Of a DNA stretch of 64,000 nt, positions 18,524 to 26,827 are shown one piece after another; positions within the stretch are counted from its first letter, which is position 1, and each line of letters begins with the position of its first letter. The notes beneath the pieces were generated by a model that was not told where the DNA came from, searched no databases, and worked only from the letters and a program-made list of their open reading frames with translations. The translations under genes and the position numbers were made by a program. The DNA comes from Enterococcus rotai (GTDB lineage: Bacteria > Bacillota > Bacilli > Lactobacillales > Enterococcaceae): positions 3,411,091 to 3,475,090 of the forward strand of contig NZ_CP013655.1 of assembly GCF_001465345.1 (NCBI RefSeq), given 5' to 3'.

Positions 18524-19617
18524 ACATTCCTCCTTTTTACTCTAAATCCTAAATCTCTTGCAAAATAATCTTTGTCTTCCAATTGATCCACAGTTTTTCT
18601 ACACATTTCAGGAAAAGCAAAATAGCTTCCTCCTTTTGTATTCGCAACTTCAGTTTTTGATTCAAAACATGCACACCATTCCCAAGCATTACCTTGCATA
18701 TCATACAAACCGTATTGATTTGGCTTTAAAGTAGCTACTTGTTGTAATTGATTTTTTGAATTTTCACTATAAAGTGCAACTTTCATAAAAGCTTCATTAT
18801 GATGCTCATAATCAAATGGATCTAGCTGATCATCAGCATATAACTCCCACTCTTCTTTTGTAAGTAGTTCTGTATCTGTTACCTCGCAAAAATACTGTGC
18901 CTCATACCAAGTAATATTTACTACAGGAAATTTTTCTTCCCCAATATTATATTGATGATTTTTGAATACTCTCTTATACTGTTCATTTGTTATCATTGTT
19001 TTTGAAATGAATAATTCTCCACATTTTGCAAAATCTTCTATTGTGAAACAATCTGATATTTGATTATTAATTGACATTTTTAGCAAAGAACTATTTAATA
19101 CTTTTTGTCGTCCATATCCTTTTATCGATACTATGTTTCTTGATTGATCACATAGAATAACAGGTATCTCATTAAAGTTAACATTGCTAAGAATCTCAAA
19201 GATCTTTATTGTTGGTTTTTGGGCATTTCTTAAACTAATAATCAAATGCCAAAAATTTTCGCTTGGATGAAATTCTGCATCTACTTTTGTGAAAATCGGT
19301 GGATGTCTTAAATGAGTATGGAAAACACCAATTTTTTTCAATTTATTTTTAATGATGTATTTTTCAATAGCTACACTTTCTTGAATTGATGACAGAAAAC
19401 CGGCATTGAGATTATTTTCATAATATTTACCAAATTTATTAAACCTCTCCATCACATTTTCTTCTTTTCTTGAGTCTTCACTAAAAATATAATAATCAGT
19501 TGCAATTTCTTCATCTTCTTTTGAAAAAAAATAGCCGAACGTTTTCTTAGGATAAAAATCTTGTATTTCTGAAATAAATTTTTGATATGTGTTAGCTTCA
19601 ATTTTTGCTTTCATCAT
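18520..19617 (-). CDS. JAMM-like domain fused to FGE-sulfatase-like domain
   Basis: The protein has 365 residues from the ATG at 19617 (AAAGGAGAAG site; an ATG 33 bases upstream lacks one). The N-terminal half shows a JAMM/MPN zinc motif: HTH at 100-102, then Thr110 and Asp113 in HTHx7TxxD. The glutamate expected in the PxExxG position appears to be Lys25. The C-terminal half (about 215-365) resembles formylglycine-generating enzyme: GNAWEWC, KGGSYF, MCRKT and GFRV. Of the two copper-binding cysteines of FGE, only the second appears kept; the first is Ala. JAMM proteases cleave at the C-terminus of ubiquitin-like carriers, so the ThiS-like protein is the likely partner. The fusion is unusual. 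Confidence 0.78.
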   Translation of the reverse strand: MMKAKIEANTYQKFISEIQDFYPKKTFGYFFSKEDEEIATDYYIFSEDSRKEENVMERFNKFGKYYENNLNAGFLSSIQESVAIEKYIIKNKLKKIGVFHTHLRHPPIFTKVDAEFHPSENFWHLIISLRNAQKPTIKIFEILSNVNFNEIPVILCDQSRNIVSIKGYGRQKVLNSSLLKMSINNQISDCFTIEDFAKCGELFISKTMITNEQYKRVFKNHQYNIGEEKFPVVNITWYEAQYFCEVTDTELLTKEEWELYADDQLDPFDYEHHNEAFMKVALYSENSKNQLQQVATLKPNQYGLYDMQGNAWEWCACFESKTEVANTKGGSYFAFPEMCRKTVDQLEDKDYFARDLGFRVKRRNV

Positions 19618-19631
19618 TGTTACTTCTCCTT

Positions 19632-19673
19632 TTAAAAATTTATTAACCATATTAATAGCCCAATAATTTGCAT
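19632..19673 (-). CDS. short hydrophobic peptide ORF, candidate leaderless pheromone
   Basis: A 13-codon ORF reads MQIIGLLIWLINF. It has a near-perfect ribosome site AAGGAGG (19682-19688) eight bases before its ATG, and its stop lies 14 bases before the JAMM-FGE start. It is the first ORF of the biosynthetic operon and directly faces a divergent Rgg-type regulator. Rgg proteins are known to bind short hydrophobic peptides; RopB of Streptococcus pyogenes uses a leaderless 8-residue peptide. The ORF is too short for normal gene finders. That it acts as a signal is inference; a leader peptide or simple coupling ORF is the alternative. Confidence 0.6.
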   Translation of the reverse strand: MQIIGLLIWLINF

Positions 19674-19696
19674 AGTCAACACCTCCTTATTGGTCT

Positions 19697-19750
19697 ATTA
19701 TAATTTTGAAAAACCTAAATTATAGAAAATGTACCTCATACCGACATTTC
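19697..19750 (-). promoter_or_regulatory. biosynthetic operon promoter with candidate Rgg site
   Basis: The minus strand has a perfect -10 TATAAT (19697-19702) but no good -35 hexamer at the proper distance, as in activator-dependent promoters. Just upstream is an inverted repeat GAAAATGT-N11-ACATTTC (19725-19750), centred near -48 from the probable start. This is where an Rgg activator would bind. The site assignment is inferred from position alone. Confidence 0.5.
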
Positions 19751-19853
19751 ATAAAAAACTAGTCGCTTATTTTTCCATTTGATTCAAGGTGTTACATGAC
19801 GTAAAATATAACTATTAGAGAGTAGGATAATTCAAATCATAAGGAGAATAATT

Positions 19854-20708
19854 ATGGAAATTGGACCATTACTAAAAAAAATACGTAATAGCAAGAATAT
19901 GACTCAAGAATCATTAGCTACTGGTATCATCTCAAGAAGTCACCTTTCAGAATTAGAGAACAGTAACTACTATTGCTCTTACGATAAATTTATTTTGTTA
20001 CTTAGAAAATTAAATGTCAGTTTAATGGAGTTTGAAGAACTTTTAAACCAAAGTATTTTTTTTGAAGAAGAATCGCTTTTAAAAAAACTAATGCAAGCAA
20101 ACAATAGTCAAAACGAACGTGACCTAAAAATGGTTCAAAAAAAAATAAATTCTTACATTAAAAAAAGTAATAACCCCTCTTCTAGAATAATACATGCTCA
20201 AATTCTTTGTGAAGCCATTATTGAATATCGGAAACACGGAAAAATATGTAATCCTGAGAGATTTGCACCGCTAAAAGAATACCTAACCGCTTGTAACGAT
20301 TGGGGCTATTATGAAATAAATTTACTTAATAACTCTTTATTTGTTTATGATGTTGATACTGCTATAACCCTTTCATCTTCCCTCATTATGAATTGCCAAA
20401 AAACTCAATCAGTAATGACAAAAGAAGTTTTAATTTTGACCTTGATTAATATGAGCGATTATCTGTTAAAATTAGATTTAAATAGAGAATCTTTAAAATA
20501 TAGCAGACTAGCTATTAAATTATGTGAAAATACAAACAGGTTATTTGAAAAATGTCTTGCTTCAATCAATGCCGCACTTGCTCAAACAAAAATAGATAAG
20601 TCTCCCCAACCCAAAATAGAGACATGGATTGAGTTCCTTCGTTTTTCTGGCTACCATGATTTAGCAAATCAGATTGATAAAGAAGTTGCTGATATTGTTT
20701 TGGATTAG
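19854..20708 (+). CDS. Rgg/RopB-type peptide-responsive transcriptional regulator
   Basis: The 284-residue protein has an N-terminal HTH (about residues 1-60) with the Rgg pattern KIRNSKNMTQESLA, GIISRSHLSELENS and LLRKLNVSLMEFEELL, followed by an all-helical repeat domain of the type that binds peptides. The site AAGGAGAA precedes the ATG, and a plausible promoter (TTCAAG, 18 bases, TATAAC) lies upstream. It is divergent from the biosynthetic operon and its 13-codon peptide ORF, so it is the likely pathway regulator. Which strand or activity state it controls cannot be read. Confidence 0.88.
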   Translation: MEIGPLLKKIRNSKNMTQESLATGIISRSHLSELENSNYYCSYDKFILLLRKLNVSLMEFEELLNQSIFFEEESLLKKLMQANNSQNERDLKMVQKKINSYIKKSNNPSSRIIHAQILCEAIIEYRKHGKICNPERFAPLKEYLTACNDWGYYEINLLNNSLFVYDVDTAITLSSSLIMNCQKTQSVMTKEVLILTLINMSDYLLKLDLNRESLKYSRLAIKLCENTNRLFEKCLASINAALAQTKIDKSPQPKIETWIEFLRFSGYHDLANQIDKEVADIVLD

Positions 20709-20860
20709 TTTAGTTATCCTTTGAAAGCTAGACGATTAATCCCTAATTTACTATGTTACTAATATCTTTTAACGTAATACTTATACTTTTATCTATCAAA
20801 TTTTCCTAACGAATTCGAAATTTTCATTCCCTTTTTTCTCTGTTCGCCTTGATTCTCGTT

Positions 20861-20940
20861 GTTGATTTATTTATACTTAGTGTATAGAATGGAAATAAAA
20901 AAGCTGAGTAAGTCCTGATTCAGAACATCACTCAACTTTA
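20861..20940 (-). repeat. right copy of ~80 bp repeat flanking the biosynthetic region
   Basis: This matches 4649-4730 in the same orientation. Its terminator fold (20901-20938) is better than in the left copy: an outer AAGTTGAGT/ACTCAGCTT stem and an inner GTTCTG-AAT-CAGGAC stem, with TTTTTT on the minus strand. No minus-strand gene precedes it closely, so this copy has no obvious operon to terminate. Confidence 0.7.
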
Positions 20941-21128
20941 TGACAATTTAATCCTTGGCACCTTTTTGTTTGGCTGGCACCGAACGGAAATGGTCTTGAA
21001 AACATCAGTAAATGTCTACGCAAGTATGCCAATAGTAAATGAATCACTAGTTTTTTTGTTGTGTCTCTTTTTTGAGCTACAACTAGAAAGGATTACTAGG
21101 TTTCTTTAAGGTACTATTGACTTATTCA

Positions 21129-21158
21129 GGTATTGGACATTGCGCCAATGCCTTTTTT
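21129..21158 (+). terminator. plus-strand Rho-independent terminator
   Basis: GGTATTGG, a short loop, CCAATGCC and six T form a clean terminator. The nearest plus-strand gene upstream is the Rgg gene, about 420 bases away. The stretch 20941-21128 shows no gene. Confidence 0.65.
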
Positions 21159-21238
21159 GTTTCTATTCTAGGTCTGATTTTTGTCGATGGTGGTGATAAT
21201 GAAACGTAACGATGTACAGGTTTAAAAATAGAAAAATA

Positions 21239-21343
21239 AAAAACGGCACCTTACAACCTGACTGGCATCACGTTGCAAGGCCCCGAATAAGCAGCAGTAA
21301 CTGCATAATCGAGTTGCCGATAGCGCGTACCGAAGTACTCGCA
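21239..21343 (-). ncRNA. candidate structured small RNA
   Basis: On the minus strand a -10-like TACAAT (21350-21355) precedes a GC-rich stretch in AT-rich surroundings. It starts with a UUCG tetraloop hairpin (GAGTAC-TTCG-GTACGC, 21323-21342), continues with a small GCAG-TTA-CTGC hairpin, and ends in a strong stem CCTTGCAAC/GTTGTAAGG followed by CCGTTTTTT (21245-21282). This layout fits a free-standing RNA of about 105 nt with its own terminator. I do not recognise the family; the -35 is weak. Confidence 0.45.
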
Positions 21344-21522
21344 TGTTTTATTGTACTTAATTTTGATTGATTTTACTAGTCTCTTTGCTGGATTCTTTCA
21401 TCTTTTTGGCGATTTCATGTGTTCTTTGGCGAACTATTGCACACGATGAGGCACAGATAGGTCTGATCGTTTTTTATTTTCCTGTTGGTTTTTCAAAAAA
21501 AAATAGGAATGGATGTGTAGTG

Positions 21523-21789
21523 ATGAGTAAAGAACAGAATTTGAAGGCGGTACCTTATCAGGATATTTTGGATGTGCGGAGTGAGTTGATCAAGCTAAGG
21601 TCTTGGCAGAAGTCGTTGGTTTATTTGGATGAGTTTTTTGATGGGAAGGTTACGAGGAATAAGAAAGATATGCGGATGCGGTATTATTCTTGTCAGCAGT
21701 TGTATCAGGTTTTTTCTGGGGATTTTGAGGGGGTATTGAAGGAGAGTGAGGAGATTGTAGCGAGGATGGTTCAGAGAGGGAAAATGTAA
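21523..21789 (+). CDS. small unknown protein, paralogue of the 30449-30757 product
   Basis: The 88-residue product reads from ATG at 21523; the frame is open further upstream but that part looks non-coding. It aligns by eye with the 102-residue product at 30449: VPYQDILDVRSELIKLRSWQ against VSYQDMYAMKDTLEQLESWT, then YYSCQQLYQVFSGDF against YYSISQIFGSFMDDF. It is charged and helical with no membrane segment. Function unknown. The two copies bracket the restriction-modification region. The GA-rich codon usage differs from its neighbours. Confidence 0.65.
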   Translation: MSKEQNLKAVPYQDILDVRSELIKLRSWQKSLVYLDEFFDGKVTRNKKDMRMRYYSCQQLYQVFSGDFEGVLKESEEIVARMVQRGKM

Positions 21790-21826
21790 ACATACACGCA
21801 CTATTTAGGAACATCTCTATCAAAAA

Positions 21827-21876
21827 GAAAACAAGCCCTATTTTAGTTTTTAAACTTAAATTAAGGTCTTGTTTTC
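21827..21876. terminator. bidirectional terminator
   Basis: GAAAACAAG at 21827 pairs with CTTGTTTTC at 21868-21876 across an AT-rich loop, with A and T runs on either side. It sits between two convergent genes and can serve both. Confidence 0.65.
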
Positions 21877-21928
21877 ATCTTTTCATTTTATAGACTAGAA
21901 ATAATCTAAAGACAAACAATCTACTTAT

Positions 21929-23482
21929 TCATAATTTTACAATATAACTTGAAAAAAGTTCTTTTAAATCTGAAACTAAAAATTGATCGTAGTTCAAATA
22001 ATCCTGAAAGAGTATTTTTTCTTCACAAGGAGTATAAAATATCTCTCCATATTCTGAAATACGTACATCATAACATTCTGTTTTATCATCAGAAATGTCA
22101 TATCTCTTACTAACATATTTTAGTCCGATATCTTTCATTATATCCATTTCTTGCATATATAATTCTCCATAATTTAGTACAATAAACAACATCATGGGGT
22201 CATTATTAAAATGCTGCAATAAAATGTCTTTTAAAGATATTTCTTTAAAATTATATTCTATATTTCCTCGATATATTTGCGCTGATTCATAATCTTTATG
22301 ATCTATCATAATTTCATATGTAGGTTCTATTCCATATATTATACATTCCAATATACTTTCAGGATTTGTCATAGAAACAAAAATCGTATAGTTGTCGTAG
22401 TTCTCTTCTAATTCATTAAAAATACAAGTAAAATGTTGCTTCCAAATTTTATTACCGTAAAAAGCATTCTTTGCAGTGCTAAACACCTCTTTCAGTTTTG
22501 CCAAATAGTTAGAATTGGCGTAATCATAAAAGAAAACATAGTTTGTATCGTTTAACCCTGCTGTATCTTGAACTATTTTATTTACTGTATATAAATGGTC
22601 TTTAGCAAAAGATCCTCCACAAACATGATGCTCAATCTTCCAATCAGAATTCAACATATTCAAAAATTTCTCTGGATAGCCAATCTCAGATGTATCACAA
22701 TATGATCGGTTGATTACCTCCCCTAATATTGCTTGTTCTATCTCTCCCTGTAATTCTTCTCCATCACAATATTGCTCTATTTCTAATAATTTTTCATATA
22801 AATTTTCATAATCTATTAAGTCATGTTTACTCTGCTTTTTACAAAATTCTATATAATTACTAATTGGTACTTTTTGGAAAGCTAGATATATTCCTTTTGG
22901 ATAGATAACCTGATTATTTGTGCCTTGATAATTTAGATTTAATAAAATATATTCCTTAATACCCACTTGTTCTAAAAGATAACCTATTATTGATAATTCA
23001 TCATCTATACAACGTTTGGATTCATAGAGAAAAATATGTTGAATTCTTGATATTTTTCTTTGAATAGGATTAGGTAGTGGTTTTATCTTTCTTTTAGCTA
23101 TTGGTATGAAATTATTATTGACTTCGATCTCATAACCTTCAACTAGTAAATCAGTCTCTAATACAAATTGAGAAAAAGGAACCAATAATTCATCCCAAGT
23201 TGTAGAAATTAAGATAACTCTAATTTCGCTTTGCTTAATATATAGATTTCTTTTTAATAAAGCTGAATATTTGAAAATTTCGTGTAACGCTTGTCGTGCA
23301 GCTTGATTACTTCTTTTTATTTCAATAATCACGTAGTTCCCTTGCTTATCTTTAGCTAGTAAATCTACATATCCTTTTGTCCCATCATTATTGGGTAATA
23401 AGTATTCTTTTCCAATTAAACTTAGTTCATCCGATAAAAAGTTTAAATTTTCTGCTAAATAATCCCGAATTTGGGACTCCAT
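21929..23482 (-). CDS. PD-(D/E)XK (NucS/DUF91-like) nuclease-domain protein
   Basis: The protein has 517 residues from the ATG at 23482, which follows GAAGGAGG; an ATG 69 bases upstream has no site. Residues 1-120 form a PD-(D/E)XK-like fold: an N-terminal helix segment, GYVDLLAKD with the catalytic Asp, then YVIIEIKR (ExK), then RQALHEIFKYSALL. The remaining 390 residues are not recognised. It lies about 90 bases after hsdR in the same direction and is likely co-transcribed as a fourth gene of the type I system. It could be an extra effector nuclease or an independent anti-phage protein. Confidence 0.7.
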   Translation of the reverse strand: MESQIRDYLAENLNFLSDELSLIGKEYLLPNNDGTKGYVDLLAKDKQGNYVIIEIKRSNQAARQALHEIFKYSALLKRNLYIKQSEIRVILISTTWDELLVPFSQFVLETDLLVEGYEIEVNNNFIPIAKRKIKPLPNPIQRKISRIQHIFLYESKRCIDDELSIIGYLLEQVGIKEYILLNLNYQGTNNQVIYPKGIYLAFQKVPISNYIEFCKKQSKHDLIDYENLYEKLLEIEQYCDGEELQGEIEQAILGEVINRSYCDTSEIGYPEKFLNMLNSDWKIEHHVCGGSFAKDHLYTVNKIVQDTAGLNDTNYVFFYDYANSNYLAKLKEVFSTAKNAFYGNKIWKQHFTCIFNELEENYDNYTIFVSMTNPESILECIIYGIEPTYEIMIDHKDYESAQIYRGNIEYNFKEISLKDILLQHFNNDPMMLFIVLNYGELYMQEMDIMKDIGLKYVSKRYDISDDKTECYDVRISEYGEIFYTPCEEKILFQDYLNYDQFLVSDLKELFSSYIVKL

Positions 23483-23569
23483 TTCCAAACCTCCTTCATA
23501 GGTTGAATCAAAATTTCTATACAAAAATAGTATTGAAATTTGATAATTCATTCCAATACTATTCTTATT

Positions 23570-26500
23570 TTATAAGTTTCCAACATATCCTCTACCTGAC
23601 ACAGCTCTATTCAAGATAAATTGGAAAATTGTTTCTGTCTTATTTTGAAAAACTTCTTTATCGTATGAATCTGGTAGGGCTTTATCAAGTACTGTTTCTA
23701 TTTTATTTTTCACTCGTTGTTTTGGCTGTTCATCTTTAAACCAGTCGACACTCAAAAATTTTCCGTTTTCTTTCATCAACGAATGATACAATTGAGTGGC
23801 TGCTGATTTCACTTGCTTTTCTTCTTCTTTTGTTAGTTTTTCTTTCAAGAGTAAATCATATAAAACCAATTCTTCTTCGGAAAGATGTTCTGTTGACGCA
23901 CGTGCATCTTCTTTTTTCAAATCTTTTACAAATTTCTTTAACTCTTCAAAATAATTCTCATTTGCTGTAGCACCCGCATTATATCCTTGAACTAATTTTT
24001 CGTACCTTTGAGCAAAAGAAACTCTTGTTTCATTCTTATTTAGCATTGCTTCTAATTTTTGTTCGATAAAGTTTCTCAACTCAACCAATTCAATGTTTAC
24101 ATATTCTGATTTCTGAATTTTTGCAATCAGGGATTCCACATCTAACTCTGAAAGCGAGATTGTTTTATTATCATAATCAACATCTGAATCTTCTTTGATA
24201 TAAAATAAATTCTCTGAATCCACACTCACATCCAATAACCCTTCAACTTTCACTTGTGCATCTTCAATTCTTTCATTTTGAATCAAATTCCCCATCAGTT
24301 TTGACATGTATTGAACTAGCTTAAAGATACGATTATCCCAATCATATTGGAAAATTTCAGGACAAGAAGCATCATAAATATTCTTTAATAAATTCGTATA
24401 AATAATAAATTGCGCTTTTTGTTCATCTGTTGCTAGAACAACATTAACTGCAGATTTTATCTTACAAGTTTTTGAAAATACATCTTCAGTATTTACTATT
24501 TCCATTAAATCAATATTTAAGGATGTACAAAAATGAATAATTTCTTCCTGAGTTAAGACAAGCATCTCAACCAGCTCATCTACTTGTTTTACTGGCAAGT
24601 CTAATTCAGCCTCATGATGAGAACCGCCGTAGTCTTTCAGGGCTTTTTTCATATAATGGAAAATATTCACATGATCTACAATCAAGCCATTGATCTTAAT
24701 CCCACGTTTATCATCTGAATAAACACGATTCGCACGGGCAATGGCTTGCATTAATGTGTGGCTCTTCATTGGTTTATCTAAATAAAGCGTTGAAACCGAA
24801 GGCGCATCAAAGCCAGTTAGCCACATAGCGGTTACAAAAACCAACTGTAACGGATGATCTGGATCTTTGAATTGTTCTTCAATATCACGACCTTCGTCAT
24901 CCACTTGATGATATCTTTTTCTAAGTTGCATAATATCTAAGCCAAACCGTTCAAACTTTTCTTCTTCTCCGCTTTCTTCGCTTACCACAACAGCCATTTC
25001 GACGCTATTCATGAATGTTTTCTCTTTTACTAAAGCTTCTTTCTCTTCTTGAGATTGTGCTCGTTGTAACTCAGAATTAATGGCTCGTATTCTTTTTTTC
25101 CAATGCTCTTGCACTTTGTTATACATCATAACTGTCGCATATTTATCGACTGAAATGACCATCCCTTTTCCTAAAAAACCTCTTTTTGGAAAGTGCTTCA
25201 CGATGTATTGAGCAACTTCATCTAACCGGTCGTCTCGTTTCATTACGTTTAAAGAACTACGGTATTTATTCTCTAATTTCTTTCGTTCTTCTTCTGTTAA
25301 TTCTTCTTTATCAATAATATCCAAAAATTCATCATTTAATAGATCATTATTTAAATTAACTGTAGGAACTTTTTTGGTATAGAACAAAGGAACTGTGGCA
25401 CCATCATTAATGGAATCATTAAACGTATATTCACTCACTGGATTTCCAAAATAATCATAGGTTAATTGTTTACTACCTAACAATGGCGTTCCTGTAAAAG
25501 CAATATATTGTGCATTTGGTATGCCTTTACGCATGTTTTCAGCTAAATTTTTATATTGGGTTCGATGCGCTTCATCTACAATCACAATAATATCTTTACG
25601 TTCAGAAAGCAGAGGAAACTCTTTGTATTTATCGTATCTAAATTTTTGTATCGTAGTGAAAATCATCGAGATGTTACTTTTAAGTAATTTTCTAAGTTGC
25701 AAGCCACTTTTTGGTTTAACCATGTTGGTATCTTCAACCACACCTGTTCGCACAAAATTTTTGATTAACTGCGAATCTAGATCATTGCGATCTGTCACAA
25801 GTAAAAAGGTATAGTTTCCTGCAAATTTCCGTCTGATTTTCCGAACATACATCACCATGGAAAAGCTTTTTCCACTACCTTGTGTATGCCAAAATACCCC
25901 TAATTTCCCATTTCTAGCTTCTCGATTCTCAAAAGCTTCAATCGCATGATTGACACCTAAAAACTGATGATTTTTCGCAACGATTTTCGTATCTTTATTT
26001 AGATACAAAATAAAGTTTTCAATATAATCTAAAACTTTCGCTTTTGGCATAAGTCCTTTCAGTAAATATTGAATGGACAGCTCTTCATCATGAATTTTTG
26101 TTCGATCAATCACTTCTTTTTCATCCTCAATTTTAAGCCATTCAAAATAATGAGAGAAAGTCGAATTATAGCTGCCAGCCTTGGTGATATGTCCATTTGA
26201 AATAATACATAATTGATTGAAGAAAAATAATTGCGGAATATCCTTTTTCTGATCCATCAGATTTTTTGAATACCCTAATTGGACATTTTCACTTGGTTTC
26301 TTTAACTCAATCCAAACTAAAGGAAGTCCATTGATATACACGATAATATCCGGTCGACGGTACCCAATCTCACCAGCAATCCAAACTTGTCGAGCGGCAA
26401 TAAAATAATTATTTTCAGGATGCTCAAAATCAATTAGCTTTAATGTTTCAATCTGTTCCTCATCATTAAGAGAGAATTTTATATTGACACCGTTGATTAA

Positions 26501-26794
26501 AGATTGATAATACTCATAATTTTTATCTTTTAATAACCTAGAATTCAAAGAATCATCCTTGATAATTGCTTGTACTTCCCCAACAATGAGTGCATCTGGA
26601 ATTGAAGGATTTAGTTTACGAGCGTATTCTAAAAGAACATCAGGTAAAACAACTTGTTTTTTTGTCTGTCGATGTGTTCCGTCCTTAAGAGAAGAATTTG
26701 TTTTTGTGTAAGCATTCAAAAGTGAATAACCTAAATCTTCAAATTCTTCCATAATACGCAATTCTAAATCATCTTCCGTTATAAAATCAACCAT
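23570..26794 (-). CDS. hsdR: type I restriction enzyme, R subunit
   Basis: The 1074-residue protein has an N-terminal PD-(D/E)XK nuclease ([20 protein letters not shown] at about residues 148-167), then SF2 helicase motifs: [11 protein letters not shown] (Walker A), IVDEAHRTQ (DEAH), AFTGTPL (motif III) and the helicase C-terminal segment [13 protein letters not shown]-terminal helical region would dock to the methyltransferase core. It cuts DNA at a distance after ATP-driven translocation. The AAGGAGG site sits just before the ATG. Length is in the normal range for HsdR, and no damage is seen. Confidence 0.95.
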   Translation of the reverse strand: MVDFITEDDLELRIMEEFEDLGYSLLNAYTKTNSSLKDGTHRQTKKQVVLPDVLLEYARKLNPSIPDALIVGEVQAIIKDDSLNSRLLKDKNYEYYQSLINGVNIKFSLNDEEQIETLKLIDFEHPENNYFIAARQVWIAGEIGYRRPDIIVYINGLPLVWIELKKPSENVQLGYSKNLMDQKKDIPQLFFFNQLCIISNGHITKAGSYNSTFSHYFEWLKIEDEKEVIDRTKIHDEELSIQYLLKGLMPKAKVLDYIENFILYLNKDTKIVAKNHQFLGVNHAIEAFENREARNGKLGVFWHTQGSGKSFSMVMYVRKIRRKFAGNYTFLLVTDRNDLDSQLIKNFVRTGVVEDTNMVKPKSGLQLRKLLKSNISMIFTTIQKFRYDKYKEFPLLSERKDIIVIVDEAHRTQYKNLAENMRKGIPNAQYIAFTGTPLLGSKQLTYDYFGNPVSEYTFNDSINDGATVPLFYTKKVPTVNLNNDLLNDEFLDIIDKEELTEEERKKLENKYRSSLNVMKRDDRLDEVAQYIVKHFPKRGFLGKGMVISVDKYATVMMYNKVQEHWKKRIRAINSELQRAQSQEEKEALVKEKTFMNSVEMAVVVSEESGEEEKFERFGLDIMQLRKRYHQVDDEGRDIEEQFKDPDHPLQLVFVTAMWLTGFDAPSVSTLYLDKPMKSHTLMQAIARANRVYSDDKRGIKINGLIVDHVNIFHYMKKALKDYGGSHHEAELDLPVKQVDELVEMLVLTQEEIIHFCTSLNIDLMEIVNTEDVFSKTCKIKSAVNVVLATDEQKAQFIIYTNLLKNIYDASCPEIFQYDWDNRIFKLVQYMSKLMGNLIQNERIEDAQVKVEGLLDVSVDSENLFYIKEDSDVDYDNKTISLSELDVESLIAKIQKSEYVNIELVELRNFIEQKLEAMLNKNETRVSFAQRYEKLVQGYNAGATANENYFEELKKFVKDLKKEDARASTEHLSEEELVLYDLLLKEKLTKEEEKQVKSAATQLYHSLMKENGKFLSVDWFKDEQPKQRVKNKIETVLDKALPDSYDKEVFQNKTETIFQFILNRAVSGRGYVGNL

Positions 26795-26827
26795 TTTAGA
26801 CCTCCTTTAGTTCAAGTTTCATTTTTC

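Noticed and set aside
21239-21343. Considered as a tracrRNA or CRISPR-associated RNA
   Set aside because: No cas genes, no repeat-spacer array and no anti-repeat are present anywhere in the window.
21367-21522. Upstream extension of the 88-aa ORF with a hydrophobic stretch, considered as a type I toxin
   Set aside because: Similarity to the paralogue begins only after 21523, and no recognisable toxin family or antisense pair could be shown.
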